Numbered from the stretch's first letter, positions 1-10,828 are shown. The stretch: DNA of 64,000 nucleotides from Cichorium intybus (GCA_023525715.1 CM042016.1:66588882-66652881), one strand, 5' to 3'. A program made the numbers and translations. Notes: generated from the sequence alone by a model not told the origin.

Positions 1-716
1 TCTGATGGTGGTACAAAGTCACCCATCACCAGATCCTTTCTTTCAAATTTCTCAAAATTTTCAAAAATCATAGGTTCGGGGGTAATATTGTCATCTACAC
101 CCCCTTCCCAAATAGTATCAACAATTTCGGGAATCATTGGGTTGGGGTCTGTACTGTCACTTACAGCCTCCTCCACAACATCCTCCTCAACCAAATTGTC
201 TGGTGATGGTACAAATTCACACATCACCAGATCAACATTATTAACATTTTCAAAAACATCAAAAACTTCAAAGGTTGCTGAGTCAGAGGCAGCATTGTCA
301 CCTACACCCTCTTCCTCAACAACCGTTTCGACCATCTCAGTGGTCTCTTGATTTTCCCAAGGTGCACGCCCTTCCATCACATATTCAGGTGATGCAAGTT
401 CACACACATTATCATTGGTACAAAAATCACTCGCCTCAGGTTCTGGCGAGGGTGGTGAACATTTCCAACTTTCCTCTAACCTATCTAAAGAAGCTTGCAA
501 TCTTACAAGAGCATCAGCCTGGTCCTTCTGCTCTTGGGGAGTGTTATACCAGAGTACCCAAAGTCGGGCCCAAGTAGCAGAAATGTCAGGTTGAGATGAC
601 TCCTCGGTCCGCCACCCATTGTCATCGAATGATCCATTGTAGCAATCATCCTCGTAATAGGTGTCGGCCGGATTTTCATAATACTCATACTGATTCGGGT
701 ACATGTAATCACCTAT
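1..716 (-). CDS. Acidic ORF of unknown function in the gag position (partial)
   Basis: An open minus-strand frame of about 238 codons runs from 716 to the window edge without a stop. Homologues in B and C begin with ATG-GGT-GAT-TAC; here the first codon is ATA, so the start is lost or moved to the methionine four codons later. The protein starts Y/D/E-rich, has a Q/L-rich helical stretch ending LEESWKCSPPSPEPE, then a strongly acidic region holding two copies of a DLVM-(G/C)-(D/E)-F-V-P-x-(P/S)-D motif. Where A has TGG after LEES, B and C both have TAG, so A preserves the uninterrupted form. I see no zinc knuckle, protease or polymerase motif, and I do not recognise the family. Confidence 0.6.
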   Translation of the reverse strand, partial: MGDYMYPNQYEYYENPADTYYEDDCYNGSFDDNGWRTEESSQPDISATWARLWVLWYNTPQEQKDQADALVRLQASLDRLEESWKCSPPSPEPEASDFCTNDNVCELASPEYVMEGRAPWENQETTEMVETVVEEEGVGDNAASDSATFEVFDVFENVNNVDLVMCEFVPSPDNLVEEDVVEEAVSDSTDPNPMIPEIVDTIWEGGVDDNITPEPMIFENFEKFERKDLVMGDFVPPS

Positions 717-785
717 TATGAAGACGTACACATACCATAATTCAAAGAGCTAAGTCCTACAAATCACCTAATCTAAGCGCATAGC

Positions 786-803
786 TCCCCGACAACGACG
801 CCA
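786..803 (-). other. Primer-binding site, tRNA-Asp type (element A)
   Basis: The minus strand matches the complement of the 3' end of plant tRNA-Asp(GUC) at 16 of 18 positions. Compared with the perfect site in B (5561-5578) it has two G-to-A changes on the plus strand, which are C-to-T on the element strand. It lies five bases inside the LTR end at 809. Confidence 0.8.
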
Positions 804-808
804 AAATT

Positions 809-1121
809 TGACACGACTAGGTTGTCGTGCGGTCAAAAATAAGAGAAACCTAACACACACACTAGCACAGTGGTAGTCAGGGTCGATCCGTAAGAGCTAC
901 GTGGTCAGACCAGATGACAGATTACCAACTATAGTGTCACGCTATAGTCAGAGGACTTCAGTTTCCAAACCCTTGCCACTAAAACTCGAAAATCCTAAAC
1001 TAAACACTCCAAAAACAAGTACCGACACGAAAAGTGAGAATACCATGATATAAATGATATAATTTCACTAAGAATAGGGCTCAACAACGACTAAAATATG
1101 TAATATCACTAGGCGTTGTTA
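809..1121 (-). repeat. 5' LTR of element A, internally deleted
   Basis: The two ends match the LTR ends of B and C, but the middle is missing, so the LTR is 313 bp instead of about 1,115-1,135 bp. The lost part includes the TATA box and the CpG-rich dyads. The outer end reads TAACAACGCC on the element strand where the relatives have TGACAACGCC or TGAAAACGCC, so the canonical TG is mutated. Confidence 0.75.
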
Positions 1122-2172
1122 GGAACCTTTGCATTTGAGCAGTTAGTCATTTCGAAGCGTTCAAGTAGACTTTTTGTGTATTTTTGTTGATTGATGAAAA
1201 TCCCTTCTTTTGATTTTTTGATCTGTAGTCCAAGGAAGAAATTGATCTTCCCCATCATACTCATTTGAAATTTGCTTTTCATTAGTTTTTCAAAATCTTT
1301 TGTGAGTTTTGGATCAATGGATCCGAAGATTATGTCATCCACATAAATTTGGACTAACATTAAGTGAGAACCTAATTTCTTTCGAAAAAGTGTTGGATCC
1401 ACTGAACCTTGTTTGAAGTTTGATTCTTTTAAAAACATTGTCAAGGTTTCATACCAAGCTGTAGGAGCTTGTTTTAGACCATAAACAGCTTTATCTAACA
1501 CATAGCAATGGTTAGGATTTTCTTTGTCAGCAAAGCCAGGTGGTTGTTCAACAAATACATTTTCCTCGAGATCACCATTCAAAAATGCACAATTAACATC
1601 CATTTGATAGACATCAAAGTTTTTATGTGCAGCATAAGCTAAAAAGATCTGAACTGATTCGAGTCTGGCAACAGGAGCAAATGTTTCTTCGTAGTCAATC
1701 CCCTCCTGTTGACAATAACCTTTGACAACTAGCCTTGCTTTGTTTCTAACCACATTGCCTTCGGTGTAAAGTTTGTTTCGGTACACCCATTTGAGACCAA
1801 CGATTGAAGCATTTGTAGGTTTTGGAATGAGTCCCCAAACTTTATTTCTTTCAAATTATTCTAATTCCAATTGCATTGCTTCAATCCAGTCTGGGTGATC
1901 AAATGCATCTTTAACGTTCTTAGGTTCGATTTTGGAAATGAAAACATTGAACATGCACAACTACGAAGTTTTATTTAATTCTTGTTGTTTTTGATGGAGT
2001 TGTGCACGTGTCAGAACTTTATCATGAACGTTACCGATGACAAGTGATTGGGGATGATTTCTTGTCCATTTTTCCAAGGGAGGAAAATTTTGATCAAATT
2101 CAGGTGGTCCTTTGACATTGATTTCCTCAGTGTCCGAAGGATATCCTGAAGTGGTTGGAAATCATCAGTTAT
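1122..2172 (-). pseudogene. Copia pol: linker and reverse transcriptase, N-terminal half (element D)
   Basis: The frame contains the Copia reverse transcriptase start (WVYRNKLY then NKARLVVKGY), the metal-binding box as YVDDIIFGS, and the FLGLQI motif. The longest open stretch is 1109-1786. A stop near 1857 and a break near 1960 interrupt the region upstream, which still reads as the linker between integrase and reverse transcriptase (for example DAFDHPDWIEAMQ). The sequence ends at KVP at 1122, where the LTR of A begins, so the thumb and RNase H are separated from it. The polymerase would copy element RNA in the cytoplasmic particle; this copy cannot be functional. Confidence 0.85.
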
Positions 2173-3136
2173 TAAATGATTTTTATTAAATGATTTTTAT
2201 TATTTGAGTCTGTCCACAATGAAGTGTACGTACTCATTCAGATTCTAAAGGCCATTAAAGAACTGTCCATGACTTTCGATGTTGTCCGTGTAACGAGCTT
2301 TCAGAAATACCATCCCAAACCAAACGATCTTAGGTGGTAAGGTGCATAAATACCTCTTCGAGGCCACCCTTTTCGGACCTACCGGCTCGAACAACAAATG
2401 CCACTGATTGATAGTCCCTTCTTAAATTCCAATCCTAAAATATTCCAATCTTCTAACTCCTAAAACTCAACTTATTTGACTAAACAGATAGCATGATAAC
2501 AACTATATAGTATTTCTCGAAAAATACAAATGCTAAAACATTTAGAAACTATTGGTTTCAAAATTACAATCTATTAAAAATTTTGAAAAACTGCTAAAAA
2601 TTTGAAAATGACTTGTTTCGCGCAAAAATTTAAAAAAAAACTACTCTTTCGACCGTCCACACCCCACACTTAAAACCGTACAACGTCCCCGTTGTACATA
2701 AAACTATTTCAAAACTAGGGAGAAAGAGTTACCCCTTTGAACGACGAATTGCTTGATTGTCGGGACCATTTGTAGCAGAGTTGATTGTTCACGTCATTCA
2801 TGATGAAATCCGGGAGTCGGGGCGCAGCAGTAAACACGCCGGCATAACACGAGTGTAGGGGTACGGTGACCCGACGCTTGCGTTATGCAACTCCATCAGT
2901 TGGTGCAGCAGTCACAATTTGGCAAGACACTAACAAACATATTAAAAATTGGAAAATACACAAAAGAAAATTCTTTATTACGAGTTGTTGTCCTTGCTGT
3001 TTCCCAGTCTCCGCGATGCCGAAGTGTCATGGCCGCCGTGCGTAAAACGCGATGAAATCTGGTGTCTATCGATCAAGTTCGAAGGTCCGCGACACCGAAT
3101 TAAGATGACCGCATCGCGAGTATGCACGAAAAGCCC

Positions 3137-3810
3137 CAGATTTTTCGATTTTTCAATTTTAGTATGTTTTTCAAATTGATTGCACTAATATGTTCCTAAA
3201 GTAGAGACTAACAAAAGCCCTAAGTTTAATTTTAGAAAAACAAGCTAAAATTGCCCTAATTTCTCATTTAGGTCTAAAACCCCTAATTATGAACCCTAGA
3301 TTTCTTGATTTTCGAATCCGACCTGTTTTTATCAAATTGAACACACCAATAGCATCCTAGAGTAACCATTAACAAAAGCCCTCTATCAATTTCACGAAAA
3401 ATAAGCACCAAGTCCACCAAATTAGGCAAAAAAACCGGAGAACCCTACAACGAGCCCTAATTTCACAAATTTCTGATTTTTGCATGTTTTTGTTAAATTG
3501 AATACACCAATAGTTAGCTATATGTGCGATTAAGTAACCCTAGGTGGTAATTTGTCGAAAAACAAACAAGAAATCCATCAATTTTAGGTTGAAAGGTCTG
3601 ATTTCACGAAAACCCCCAAAACGGCCCTAATTTTCGTTTTTTCGATTCTTGATCTGTTTTTGTCAAATTGAAGATGCCAATGTGTTGCTAACCTACCGAT
3701 TAAGAAACCCTAGGCTTCAATTTCAAGAAAAACAAGCAAGAGATAGCTCGATTTGAGGTTAAAGGTCGCGAAACCCGAAACCCCAAAATCGGCTCAAAAA
3801 ACCCAAAAAC
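3137..3810 (-). repeat. Degenerate tandem repeat, four units of about 155-170 bp
   Basis: Four units begin near 3137, 3291, 3456 and 3624. Each carries a variant of a tgtttttgtcaaattgaa block, followed by a run reading about accctaggtttcaattt and a gaaaaacaagca block. Unit spacing drifts between about 150 and 170 bp. The array lies just downstream, on the element strand, of the splice-donor-like site of B and occupies the place where C has intron plus the Athila-type ORF. Confidence 0.55.
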
Positions 3811-3851
3811 GAGCTACATTTGCATGAAATCATGAAAGGGAAAGTTGAGAT

Positions 3852-3862
3852 ACATACCTTGG
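3852..3862 (-). other. Splice-donor-like site in element B
   Basis: The minus strand reads CCAAG followed by GTATGT, with the cut between 3858 and 3857. The same arrangement precedes the Athila-type ORF in C (32364/32365) and G (51116/51117). No matching acceptor and ORF remain in B. Confidence 0.4.
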
Positions 3863-4016
3863 ATGCTTAATTGCAGATTGGTTGGTCAATTTCACGAAAA
3901 AAATTGAAAATCGGCGGGTGTATGCGTGTTTGGAGTCGGCAGACGCAAAGGAGGGGGAGGGGGTTCCAATCTTAGCGACGAGAAGAAGCAAGAGAGTTGA
4001 CCACGTTTGACCAAGG

Positions 4017-4053
4017 GTTAGCGTCACTAACATTAAAAGTTAGTGGCACTAAC
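4017..4053 (-). promoter_or_regulatory. Pair of odd palindromes in the internal leader of B
   Basis: Two 15-bp near-palindromes, GTTAGCGTCACTAAC (4017-4031) and GTTAGTGGCACTAAC (4039-4053), start 22 bp apart. They are variants of the four RTTAGCG-N-CGCTAAY palindromes in the LTR of B (6364-6502). Function unknown. Confidence 0.5.
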
Positions 4054-4310
4054 TTGTAATTTTCCATTTTTTTCGCGATTTTTCTGTATTTTTAAAACCC
4101 GTTCGACCACCCCACACTCGAGTTATGCCAGGATATTTTGAAAAATTTTCCGAGTGATATTTTGACAAAATAAAAACTAAAAAAATAAAATACAAGAATT
4201 AAAAATACTTACCGAAATCTCGGGTTGCCTCTCGAAAGTGCTTCTTTGTTCGGTCTTTTAGCTGGACCGTCTTTCTGCGGCTACAGTGGGTCGTACGCCA
4301 TTTGAATCCA

Positions 4311-5471
4311 CTAAATTTCAGTCACCACCGTCCTCTCACTGATTCCATACTCCAATTTCCCCGGGTCAAATGGTGTGTCGGTTCCTCTGCTGCTGCCCGG
4401 TTGCCGTTTTCTGATTATTTCGCGCGAATGCTTAGAAGTGGCTTTAAACCTCCAAGCTCGGTCCTTCCTTCGGTGTCTCTTCAAGATTATCGGCTTGATG
4501 TGAAGTGTGCCCAATGCTGCTCCCAGTAAGTGTTCTCCAAGTTGTTTGTTGCTCGCATCTCGCATGGTGTCTTCATTTTGCAATTTTGGCTTGCAGTGCC
4601 AATAGAAAATTTTCAACTGATTGGGATCGGGAGGCATATTGTTGGTATACTCCCGAATGTCCTCATCAATGATATTGATCACATCCAATTTTCCATTCAT
4701 TAATGGGTCATGGGTGCCAAAGAAATCATGTTTATTGTTTTCAAAGACCAACTAGTCGTCATCATCTTCTTGATCATCGTCCAATAGGTGGATCGGTACC
4801 AAGAGTGAGCGACTAGTTTCATCTGGTGGTGGTATAGAGTCACCCATCACCAGATCCTTATTTTCAAAATGCTCAAAATTTTCAAAAATTTCAGGAATTG
4901 TTGGGTTGGGGTCTGTACTGTCACTTATAGCCTCCTCCTCAACATCCTCATCAACCAAATTGTCTGGTGATGGTATGGATTCACTCATCACCAGATCAAC
5001 ATTATCAAAATTTTCAAAAACATCAAAAGCTGTTGAGTCAGGGGAAGCATTGTCACCTACAACCTCTTCCTCAACAACATTTTCGACCCTCTCAATGGTC
5101 TCTTGACTTTCCCAAGGTGTATGCCCTTCCATCACATATTCAGGTGATGCAAGTTCACACACATTATCACTGGTATAAAAATCATTCGCCTCAGGTTCTG
5201 GTGAGGGTGGTGAACATTTCTAACTTTCCTCTAACTGATCTAAAGAAGCCTGCAATCTTACAAGAGCATCAGCCTGGTCCTTCTGCACTTGGTGGGTGTT
5301 ATACATGAGTACCCAAAGTCGGGCACAAATTGCAGGATTTTCAGGTTGAGATGACTCCTCGGTCCGCCATCCATTGTCATCGAATGATCCATTGTACCAA
5401 TCATCCTCGTAATAGTTGTCGGCCGGATTTTCATAATACTCATACTGATCCGGGTACATGTAATCGCCCAT
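4311..5471 (-). pseudogene. Acidic ORF in the gag position, broken copy (element B)
   Basis: Same protein family as the ORF of A. It starts at ATG 5471 and reads in three open pieces: 5471-5220 (ends LEES then TAG), 5162-4752 (acidic, ends in a run of aspartates then TAG), and 4751-4311 (basic C-terminus with a KRHRRKDRAWRF stretch). C lacks the second stop, and A lacks the first, so the ancestral ORF was one protein of roughly 385 residues with an acidic middle and a basic tail. Two DLVM-x-(D/E)-SIP motifs are visible. No known domain is recognised. Position between primer site and leader is that of gag. Confidence 0.6.
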
Positions 5472-5560
5472 TATGAAGACGTACACATACCAAAAATAAA
5501 AAAACTAACATTAACCATCAAAAGAAAAATACCACTGATCGTCTATCCAAAGCGCACAAC

Positions 5561-5578
5561 TCCCCGGCAACGGCGCCA
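5561..5578 (-). other. Primer-binding site, tRNA-Asp type (element B)
   Basis: The minus strand is an exact 18-base complement of the 3' end of plant tRNA-Asp(GUC), TGGCGCCGTTGCCGGGGA. It starts five bases inside the LTR end. Confidence 0.9.
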
Positions 5579-5583
5579 AAATT

Positions 5584-6698
5584 TGACATCGCAGCGGTCG
5601 TCATGCGGTCAAAAATAGTAAAATAACCTCACTCTCACTTAGCACAGTGGTAGTCAGGGTCGATCCGCAGGAGTTTGGTGGTTAGGACAAGACGATAATA
5701 TACCAACTGTAGTGTCACGCTACAGTCAGCCGTATTGTTTCTACTTCCCAAAAACCAACTAAAAACACAATTCCAAGACCAATGAAAAAACCTAACTCAA
5801 GCATGAACTAAACTAACCCAAATCAAATCCTAGACTAAAGTTCCTTACTGAAATCAGAAACTAAATTCAGAATCCAGAAGCAAACAATCAATCCAATATA
5901 ATCAAAACACATCCAAACATCAATAATGCAAAATAACATCAAACCGAATGATTACTTTTATAAATCCAAATCAATCATCAAACCAATATCCAAACAATCA
6001 AATCAGATCTAAACTACCAACTATTTACTACTGAAATCAGAAAGTACAAATCTAAACGAACATCGAGTAATCGATGGAAATCCCGATTGCGGAATACCTC
6101 GATACCGAGTTGATAAAACAAGAGAAAAACTAAATTACTAACCAAAATATTGATTCCCACTGAAAAACTGACGAAATTATGCCTTCGGATCACTCCTTCG
6201 CGTCCCGGGATGCTTCAAAAGTCGGACGGGACTCCGATATTTATAGTTGTGCGAAATTAGGGTTCCCGCGCCGCGGCCAAGCTAAATCCGCGCCGCGCGT
6301 ATCGACTTATCCCCGAAATTTCGGAATTTAAAACTCAAAAACGGAGATTTTATCATTTTTAACATTAGCGTCGCTAATGTGGTAATTAGCGTCGCTAATA
6401 TATGCTTCCAGAAGATTCCTCGCGCGCGTTCGAATTTTGAATTGCAGATTTTCCCTCCTGCGAACATTAGCGACGCTAACCTTTAAAGTTAGCGACGCTA
6501 ATGTCTGCTGACTTTTATTTCTCGTCCGTTTTGCTCCGTAACTTTTCCAGAATTGTACTAAAACCCCTGCATTTACACTAAAAACATTTCCAAGAACTTT
6601 GGCACAAAAGTAAATGATATTAGCCAATTGATAAGAATAAATTAACTAAAACACGGCTAAACAACGCCTAAAATACTTAATATTACTAGGCGTTGTCA
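5584..6698 (-). repeat. 5' LTR of element B (1,115 bp)
   Basis: Ends are TGACAACGCC and GATGTCA on the element strand. A TATA box (TATAAATA, minus strand, 6245-6238) divides U3 from R/U5. U3 contains a pair of CGCGCCGCG blocks (6267 and 6289) and four odd palindromes (6364-6502). The R/U5 part is AT-rich without ORFs of interest. Confidence 0.85.
6267..6502 (-). promoter_or_regulatory. Paired CpG-rich dyads upstream of the TATA box (LTR of B)
   Basis: Palindromes RTTAGCG-N-CGCTAAY occur at 6364-6378, 6385-6399, 6466-6480 and 6488-6502, giving start-to-start distances of 21 and 22 bp within the two pairs. A CGCGCCGCG pair (6267, 6289; 22 bp) lies nearer the TATA box. Placement in U3 suggests binding sites, but that is inference. 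Confidence 0.6.
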
Positions 6699-7857
6699 AG
6701 ACATTTGTTTTAGGTGTTGAGTTATTGGAAGAAGGTGAAGTAGCGTTAAGAATATTTTCCCACTCGACAGCAGTTGTTGGAGAGGTTGTTCTGCCATTAT
6801 CTGAAGAGATAGGAGTTGAGACTTCTGGCTCCTCCTGAACAGAAGGATACAGGGATATGATGTGTGAAGTTTCATGTAAAGGGTGATTGAGACTTGAGTT
6901 GTTGTGCTCCCCCTCGAAACCAGAATTCCTTATAGATTTTTCTGATGACTCCCCCTCAACCGAAGAGGGTCTTTGAACACTGCTTGTAGGTCAGTCTTCG
7001 GGGCCATCTGTGAGCTTGGATAGTTCAGACACATTGTTATCTGGTGCTCTAGCTTCATAGTCTATAGCTCTCACAGGAGGATCAAAGAGAAGGTTAAAGT
7101 CATCATTGAAGGTGGTTATTGGTAATGCATCAACAGCTGGTTTGGGAAAGATAGATAACATTGGAAAGGGATGCAGTGATTTCTTCATATAGTAGTCATC
7201 GAATGAAAGGTTGAAGGTTTCTTCAATTTTGCGTGTACTTTTATTCATGACTCTGTATGCTTTTGAGTTTTGAGAGTATCCAAGAAATATCCCTTCCTCA
7301 GATTTATCATTGAATTTTGTCAAATAATCTTTCATGTTCAATATAAAACACCTACAACCGAAGATGTGAAGAAACTTGACATTTGACTTTCTTCTGTTGA
7401 GTAGTTCGTAAGGTGTGATATGGAATCTTCTGTGGATGTATGATCTGTTCTGAGTGAAACATGCAGTAGAAATGGCTTCGGCCCAGAAGTACATGGGTAT
7501 GTTTGCAAAATTAAGCATAGTTCTAGCTGCTTCACATAAGGAACGATTACGTCTTTCAACAACACCATTTTGTTGAGGAGTATATGGTGCTGAGAAATTG
7601 TGACTAATTCCCTTTTTCTTTAAAAATCCATCAAGAGTCTGATTCTTGAACTCCGAACCATTGTCACTGTATACTGTTCGGACTATTTTGTTGAACATTA
7701 CTTCTATGTTTTTGATGAAATTGATGATTTCTTCAGCTGCATCTGACTTGTTCCTTAAGAATAAGACCCATGTGAACCTTGAATAGTCATCAACAATCAC
7801 CAGAATGTACTTCTTCTTCCCAATTGATTCCACTGTGGATGGACCACAAAGATCCAT
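6699..7857 (-). pseudogene. Copia pol: integrase core and C-terminal linker (element D)
   Basis: The frame beginning at 7857 holds the integrase catalytic triad in context: MDLCGP (first Asp), VYSDNGSEF (second Asp), and QQNGVVERRNRS (Glu), followed by the GCRCF-x-L and GIFLGYS motifs of the Copia integrase C-terminus. An in-frame TGA at 6991-6993 interrupts it; beyond that the same frame stays open as a Ser/Glu-rich linker until the LTR of B at 6698. The upstream protease piece is in a different frame, so a frameshift lies near 7857. The enzyme would insert element cDNA into host DNA; this copy is inactive. Confidence 0.85.
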
Positions 7858-8489
7858 ATAAAAAGTGAAAGAGGTTCGGTGATCTTTGGATTAAACACAG
7901 TTGGATGCCTATGTTTTATTTGCTTGCCATGTTCACACGCAGAACAAAGTGAGTCATTATCAAACTTGAGAGCAGGCATACCACGAACCAAATCCATAGT
8001 CACTACCTTGTTTATATTTTTGAAGTTCAAGTGAGCAAGTCTTCGGTGCAATAACCAACTTATGTCTGAGTTTGCTTTGGATAGAAGACATAAAGATTGC
8101 CCACCTGTCACTGGCTTTAGATTCAAAGGAAACATTGATTCCTTTCTTTCTGATTTTAACAATACTTCTTTTGTGGCTTCCTTCGTAATAACACTCCCTT
8201 GATTGTTGAATGTTACAACATTTCCAGTTCCAACAACCAATTGAGAAATGCTTACAATATTGTGCTTCAAACCTTCAACAAATGCCACTCTGTTTATTGT
8301 GAATTGCCCATTCATGATTTTTCCATAACCCCGAATAGGACAAGTGTCGTTGTTACCGAAGCGTACGTTCCCTGCATCATCCAAAGTTCCATAATCCCTG
8401 AGATACTCCCTCTTGTCGGTCATATGTCTAGAGCAGCCACTATCCATGTACCATTTAGTGTCATATTGCTCATTTGACATTACCTGCAA
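7797..8489 (-). pseudogene. Copia protease and GAG-pre-integrase region (element D)
   Basis: The frame contains the aspartic protease active site as WYMDSGCSRHMT, then the zinc-binding GAG-pre-integrase region with an H-x3-H stretch (LLHRRLAHLNF) and a CSAC pair. It begins with TTG-CAG immediately after the gag stop and lacks an ATG of its own near the start, so it was probably expressed as part of a polyprotein or after frame change. It runs out of frame with the integrase near 7857. Confidence 0.8.
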
Positions 8490-8830
8490 TCAATCAAGAA
8501 GGATTTGGTACCCAATCAATCTTGGGTCCTCAAGGTAAGCGAAGGATTCTTGAATCCACTTTTCAACGGCCTCTTCTGTTATTTCATTAGCTGAGAGATT
8601 TATCATACACTTTGAAGTTTCATGTTATGAGCACGATGAACGAGAAAATGAATCCGAAGTGCTTTTTGTTAAAACCGATGAGTCTAAAGAGGTTGAAATT
8701 ATGGAAACCATCGGAACCCAATTTTGTTTGGATGATTTTGATTTGGTTGTTTTTGAAGTTTTCTTAGTTTCAGATGATTTCAAAGAGTTCAATGAAACAC
8801 CCTCGCTTAAGGCTTTTGATAAAACATCAT
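8490..8830 (-). pseudogene. Copia gag C-terminal remnant (element D)
   Basis: On the minus strand the frame just before the protease reads GPKIDWVPNPS then TGA. The GPK-x2-WVP ending resembles the gag end of element E (GPTMVWVPKLSV). Further upstream a Ser/Thr/Lys-rich stretch (for example TKKTSKTTKSKSSKQNWVP) is visible between stops. No zinc knuckle is found. The similarity to Copia ends near 8830. Confidence 0.5.
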
Positions 8831-10062
8831 TTTAACCCATGATTTATCATCATTATTCAATAAAATCATCCTTTAGTGAAAACTTTAGTTTCAACATTTT
8901 CAACTAAGTCATTTTCTTCCAAAACCATTTTAAAACACATGGGGTTTAATGAGAAATAATTTAGGTTTAAGTTGCGGAAAACATCGTTTGGTCCCATTTT
9001 AGATAAAACATTTTAGTTTATAAAATAGCGAGGTTGTAACAATTCAAATACCATTACACATCTTAAATGATACCACACAAACCGTGGCCTTCTAAACATC
9101 CAGCTCTTCTAAGTCATCTAAACTCCTCAACATGAGTACACATCAAAATAAGTTAGGCAATTGAAATGCCTAGAGAGCTTACCCGAGGTTGACCCATTTC
9201 GAGTGGGCAGTGAACTACCACACTCGGGACAAACCCCCAAAAATAGATTTGAAACACACTTCAAAAGTTATTTAAGACATCATAAAGATTTACTCAAAAA
9301 TGGATAGTTATGATATGCAAATGCAATGCATGATGCAACTATCCCAAACCCACGTCCATCTCATAAAAGTCCAACTCACCTCAATGACACCTACCTAAGT
9401 TCACGAATGACACGCACAAAGCATGCCACATGATCCCCGTATAGGCAAAACTAGGACTAGTGGCCATCACACTAGCCCCATGAGGATTAGCAACTCCCTC
9501 ATGCCGTTCCCTATTGTCAGGAACGGTTTTCCCTAGATCCGGGACAAACATCTCATTTTGGGCATTTTGCCCTTGATTTCCCTAAATCCGGGACAATCAT
9601 TTCATCTTCGTCATAAGGTTTACTCGGTTAATCCCATCCTATATGCAATGCAATGCACAAATAGGATGCTCAAAACATCTTTCAAAACATCATCATGACC
9701 TTCATTTGAAAACATCTTTAGTAATCATATAACACATTGCACATAATATCATGCATGAAAAGTATTTGATAACACACACAAAAGATAATAGTTGGGATGC
9801 GTACTCCTGGTAAACTCACCCAAGGTCAACTGACGAGTCAACACTAACTCCACACAAGGTTTGATGCATTTGAAGGCGCTCCGAGACATCATCCCATCCA
9901 TCAAATCATCTTAGTTGAGTGCTAGCTCAAGTCCTGAGTCTCACCTCCAAGTCACTACAACATATCTCCTTCCTACAACACAAGAACGGAAGATATCATA
10001 CTCGATTCATCTAAAAGTCACACTATAATTACTTCTTTAGAACTAAGAAGGAACAAACATCC

Positions 10063-10828
10063 TGAAGGGTTTTCTAGCAAACAATGAACAAATAATTCTT
10101 ATGGTTCACATGCAACCCTAGAAAGATCTATGTTTTCTTCTATGAAGATATTAACTAAAACCCTAAGGCCAATAATAATTTTTAAAGATCAAATCAAGAA
10201 TAACCAACCTTTTGATCTTGTTCTTGAAGCTCGCAGCAAAATAATCCTGCCTCAAATGCAAGTCACACCTAAAGCAATGGAGAAAACAGTCCAGCAGAGT
10301 AATCATAGTGAAAAAATGGCGCAGGTTTTAGGGTGCCCAGGTGCCTCCTTTTATAGCCTCCATGGGTTACAGTTGAAACCCTAAGGAGCCTCCAAATGGG
10401 CAAGCCTGTTGACTAAACGGACCAAGCCTTTTTTAAACCCTAATAGGGTTTCGCCAACCATGGAGAATCCCTCCATGGTGGCGCCACTTTTGGCCCCTGT
10501 CCCCTGGCCAGTAATTGATCCAACTATTGAATAAATACAAACCAGTCCCTGCACTTTTAATTAATTAAATTAATCACTAAATTAATTCAATTAATTCCAG
10601 ATTAATTTCCAATTAATTATTATAGTTTATAATTAATATATTAACACTTAAATATATTAATAAACCATTTAATTAGTTCTATTGATTTATTAAACAATTA
10701 ATAAATCAACCTTTTACTCTACTGAACTCTATCCTAACCTCCAGCTATGAGGGCAACCCAAATGGACTTTGCTTCAATTAACAAGATAAATACAATTATA
10801 AGTCATGCCTTAGACACCTAATCCAACA
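10063..10828 (-). repeat. Solo Copia LTR with target-site duplication
   Basis: A 766-bp LTR on the minus strand, TGTTGGATTAGG at its start (10828) and CCCTTCA at its end (10063), flanked by the 5-bp duplication catcc at 10058-10062 and 10829-10833. It belongs to the same family as the LTR of F (24178-24946), sharing the opening 60 or so bases and the AT-rich U3. A TATA-like sequence lies near 10355. Solo LTRs arise by recombination between the two LTRs of an element. Confidence 0.9.

Larger units (their letters stand above)
1..1121 (-). mobile_element. Athila-like non-autonomous retrotransposon A, truncated at window edge
   Basis: Read on the minus strand, this is the 5' part of an LTR element: an LTR (1121 down to 809), a tRNA-Asp primer-binding site (803 down to 786), a short leader, and an acidic ORF that runs off the window start. 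LTR ends, primer site and ORF match elements B and C in this window. It sits inside the reverse transcriptase of the Copia element D, whose coding sequence stops exactly at 1122. No gag or pol domain is visible, so the element would depend on enzymes from another Athila-type element. The assignment to Athila rests on the primer site and on C, which carries an Athila-type ORF. Confidence 0.75.
2205..6698 (-). mobile_element. Athila-like non-autonomous retrotransposon B, 3' truncated
   Basis: On the minus strand: 5' LTR 6698 to 5584, tRNA-Asp primer site, acidic ORF in three pieces (5471 to 4311), a leader with paired palindromes and a splice-donor-like site (about 3857), a tandem-repeat region (3137-3810), and a 3' untranslated region that matches C at 34,200-34,700. 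The match to C stops at about 2210, so the 3' LTR is missing. Copia D continues on both sides (6699 and about 2172), showing that B inserted into D. Unlike C it has no post-pol Athila-type ORF. Confidence 0.75.
1122..8830 (-). mobile_element. Ty1/Copia retrotransposon D, interrupted by A and B
   Basis: Minus-strand Copia order is visible: gag C-terminus (8490-8830), protease plus GAG-pre-integrase (7797-8489), integrase (6699-7857), then after the B insertion (about 2205-6698) the linker and reverse transcriptase (1122-2172). Integrase before reverse transcriptase is diagnostic of Ty1/Copia. The RNase H end and 3' LTR would lie left of the window beyond A. The upstream gag and 5' LTR are lost at about 8830, where an unrelated repeat (K) begins. 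The coding frame has several stops and frameshifts, so this copy is dead. Confidence 0.85.

Noticed and set aside
10480..10510. CCATGGAG/CTCCATGG inverted repeat in the solo LTR as another spaced dyad
   Set aside because: Only one pair, no CpG-rich core, and 16-bp spacing; it does not fit the pattern in the other LTRs.
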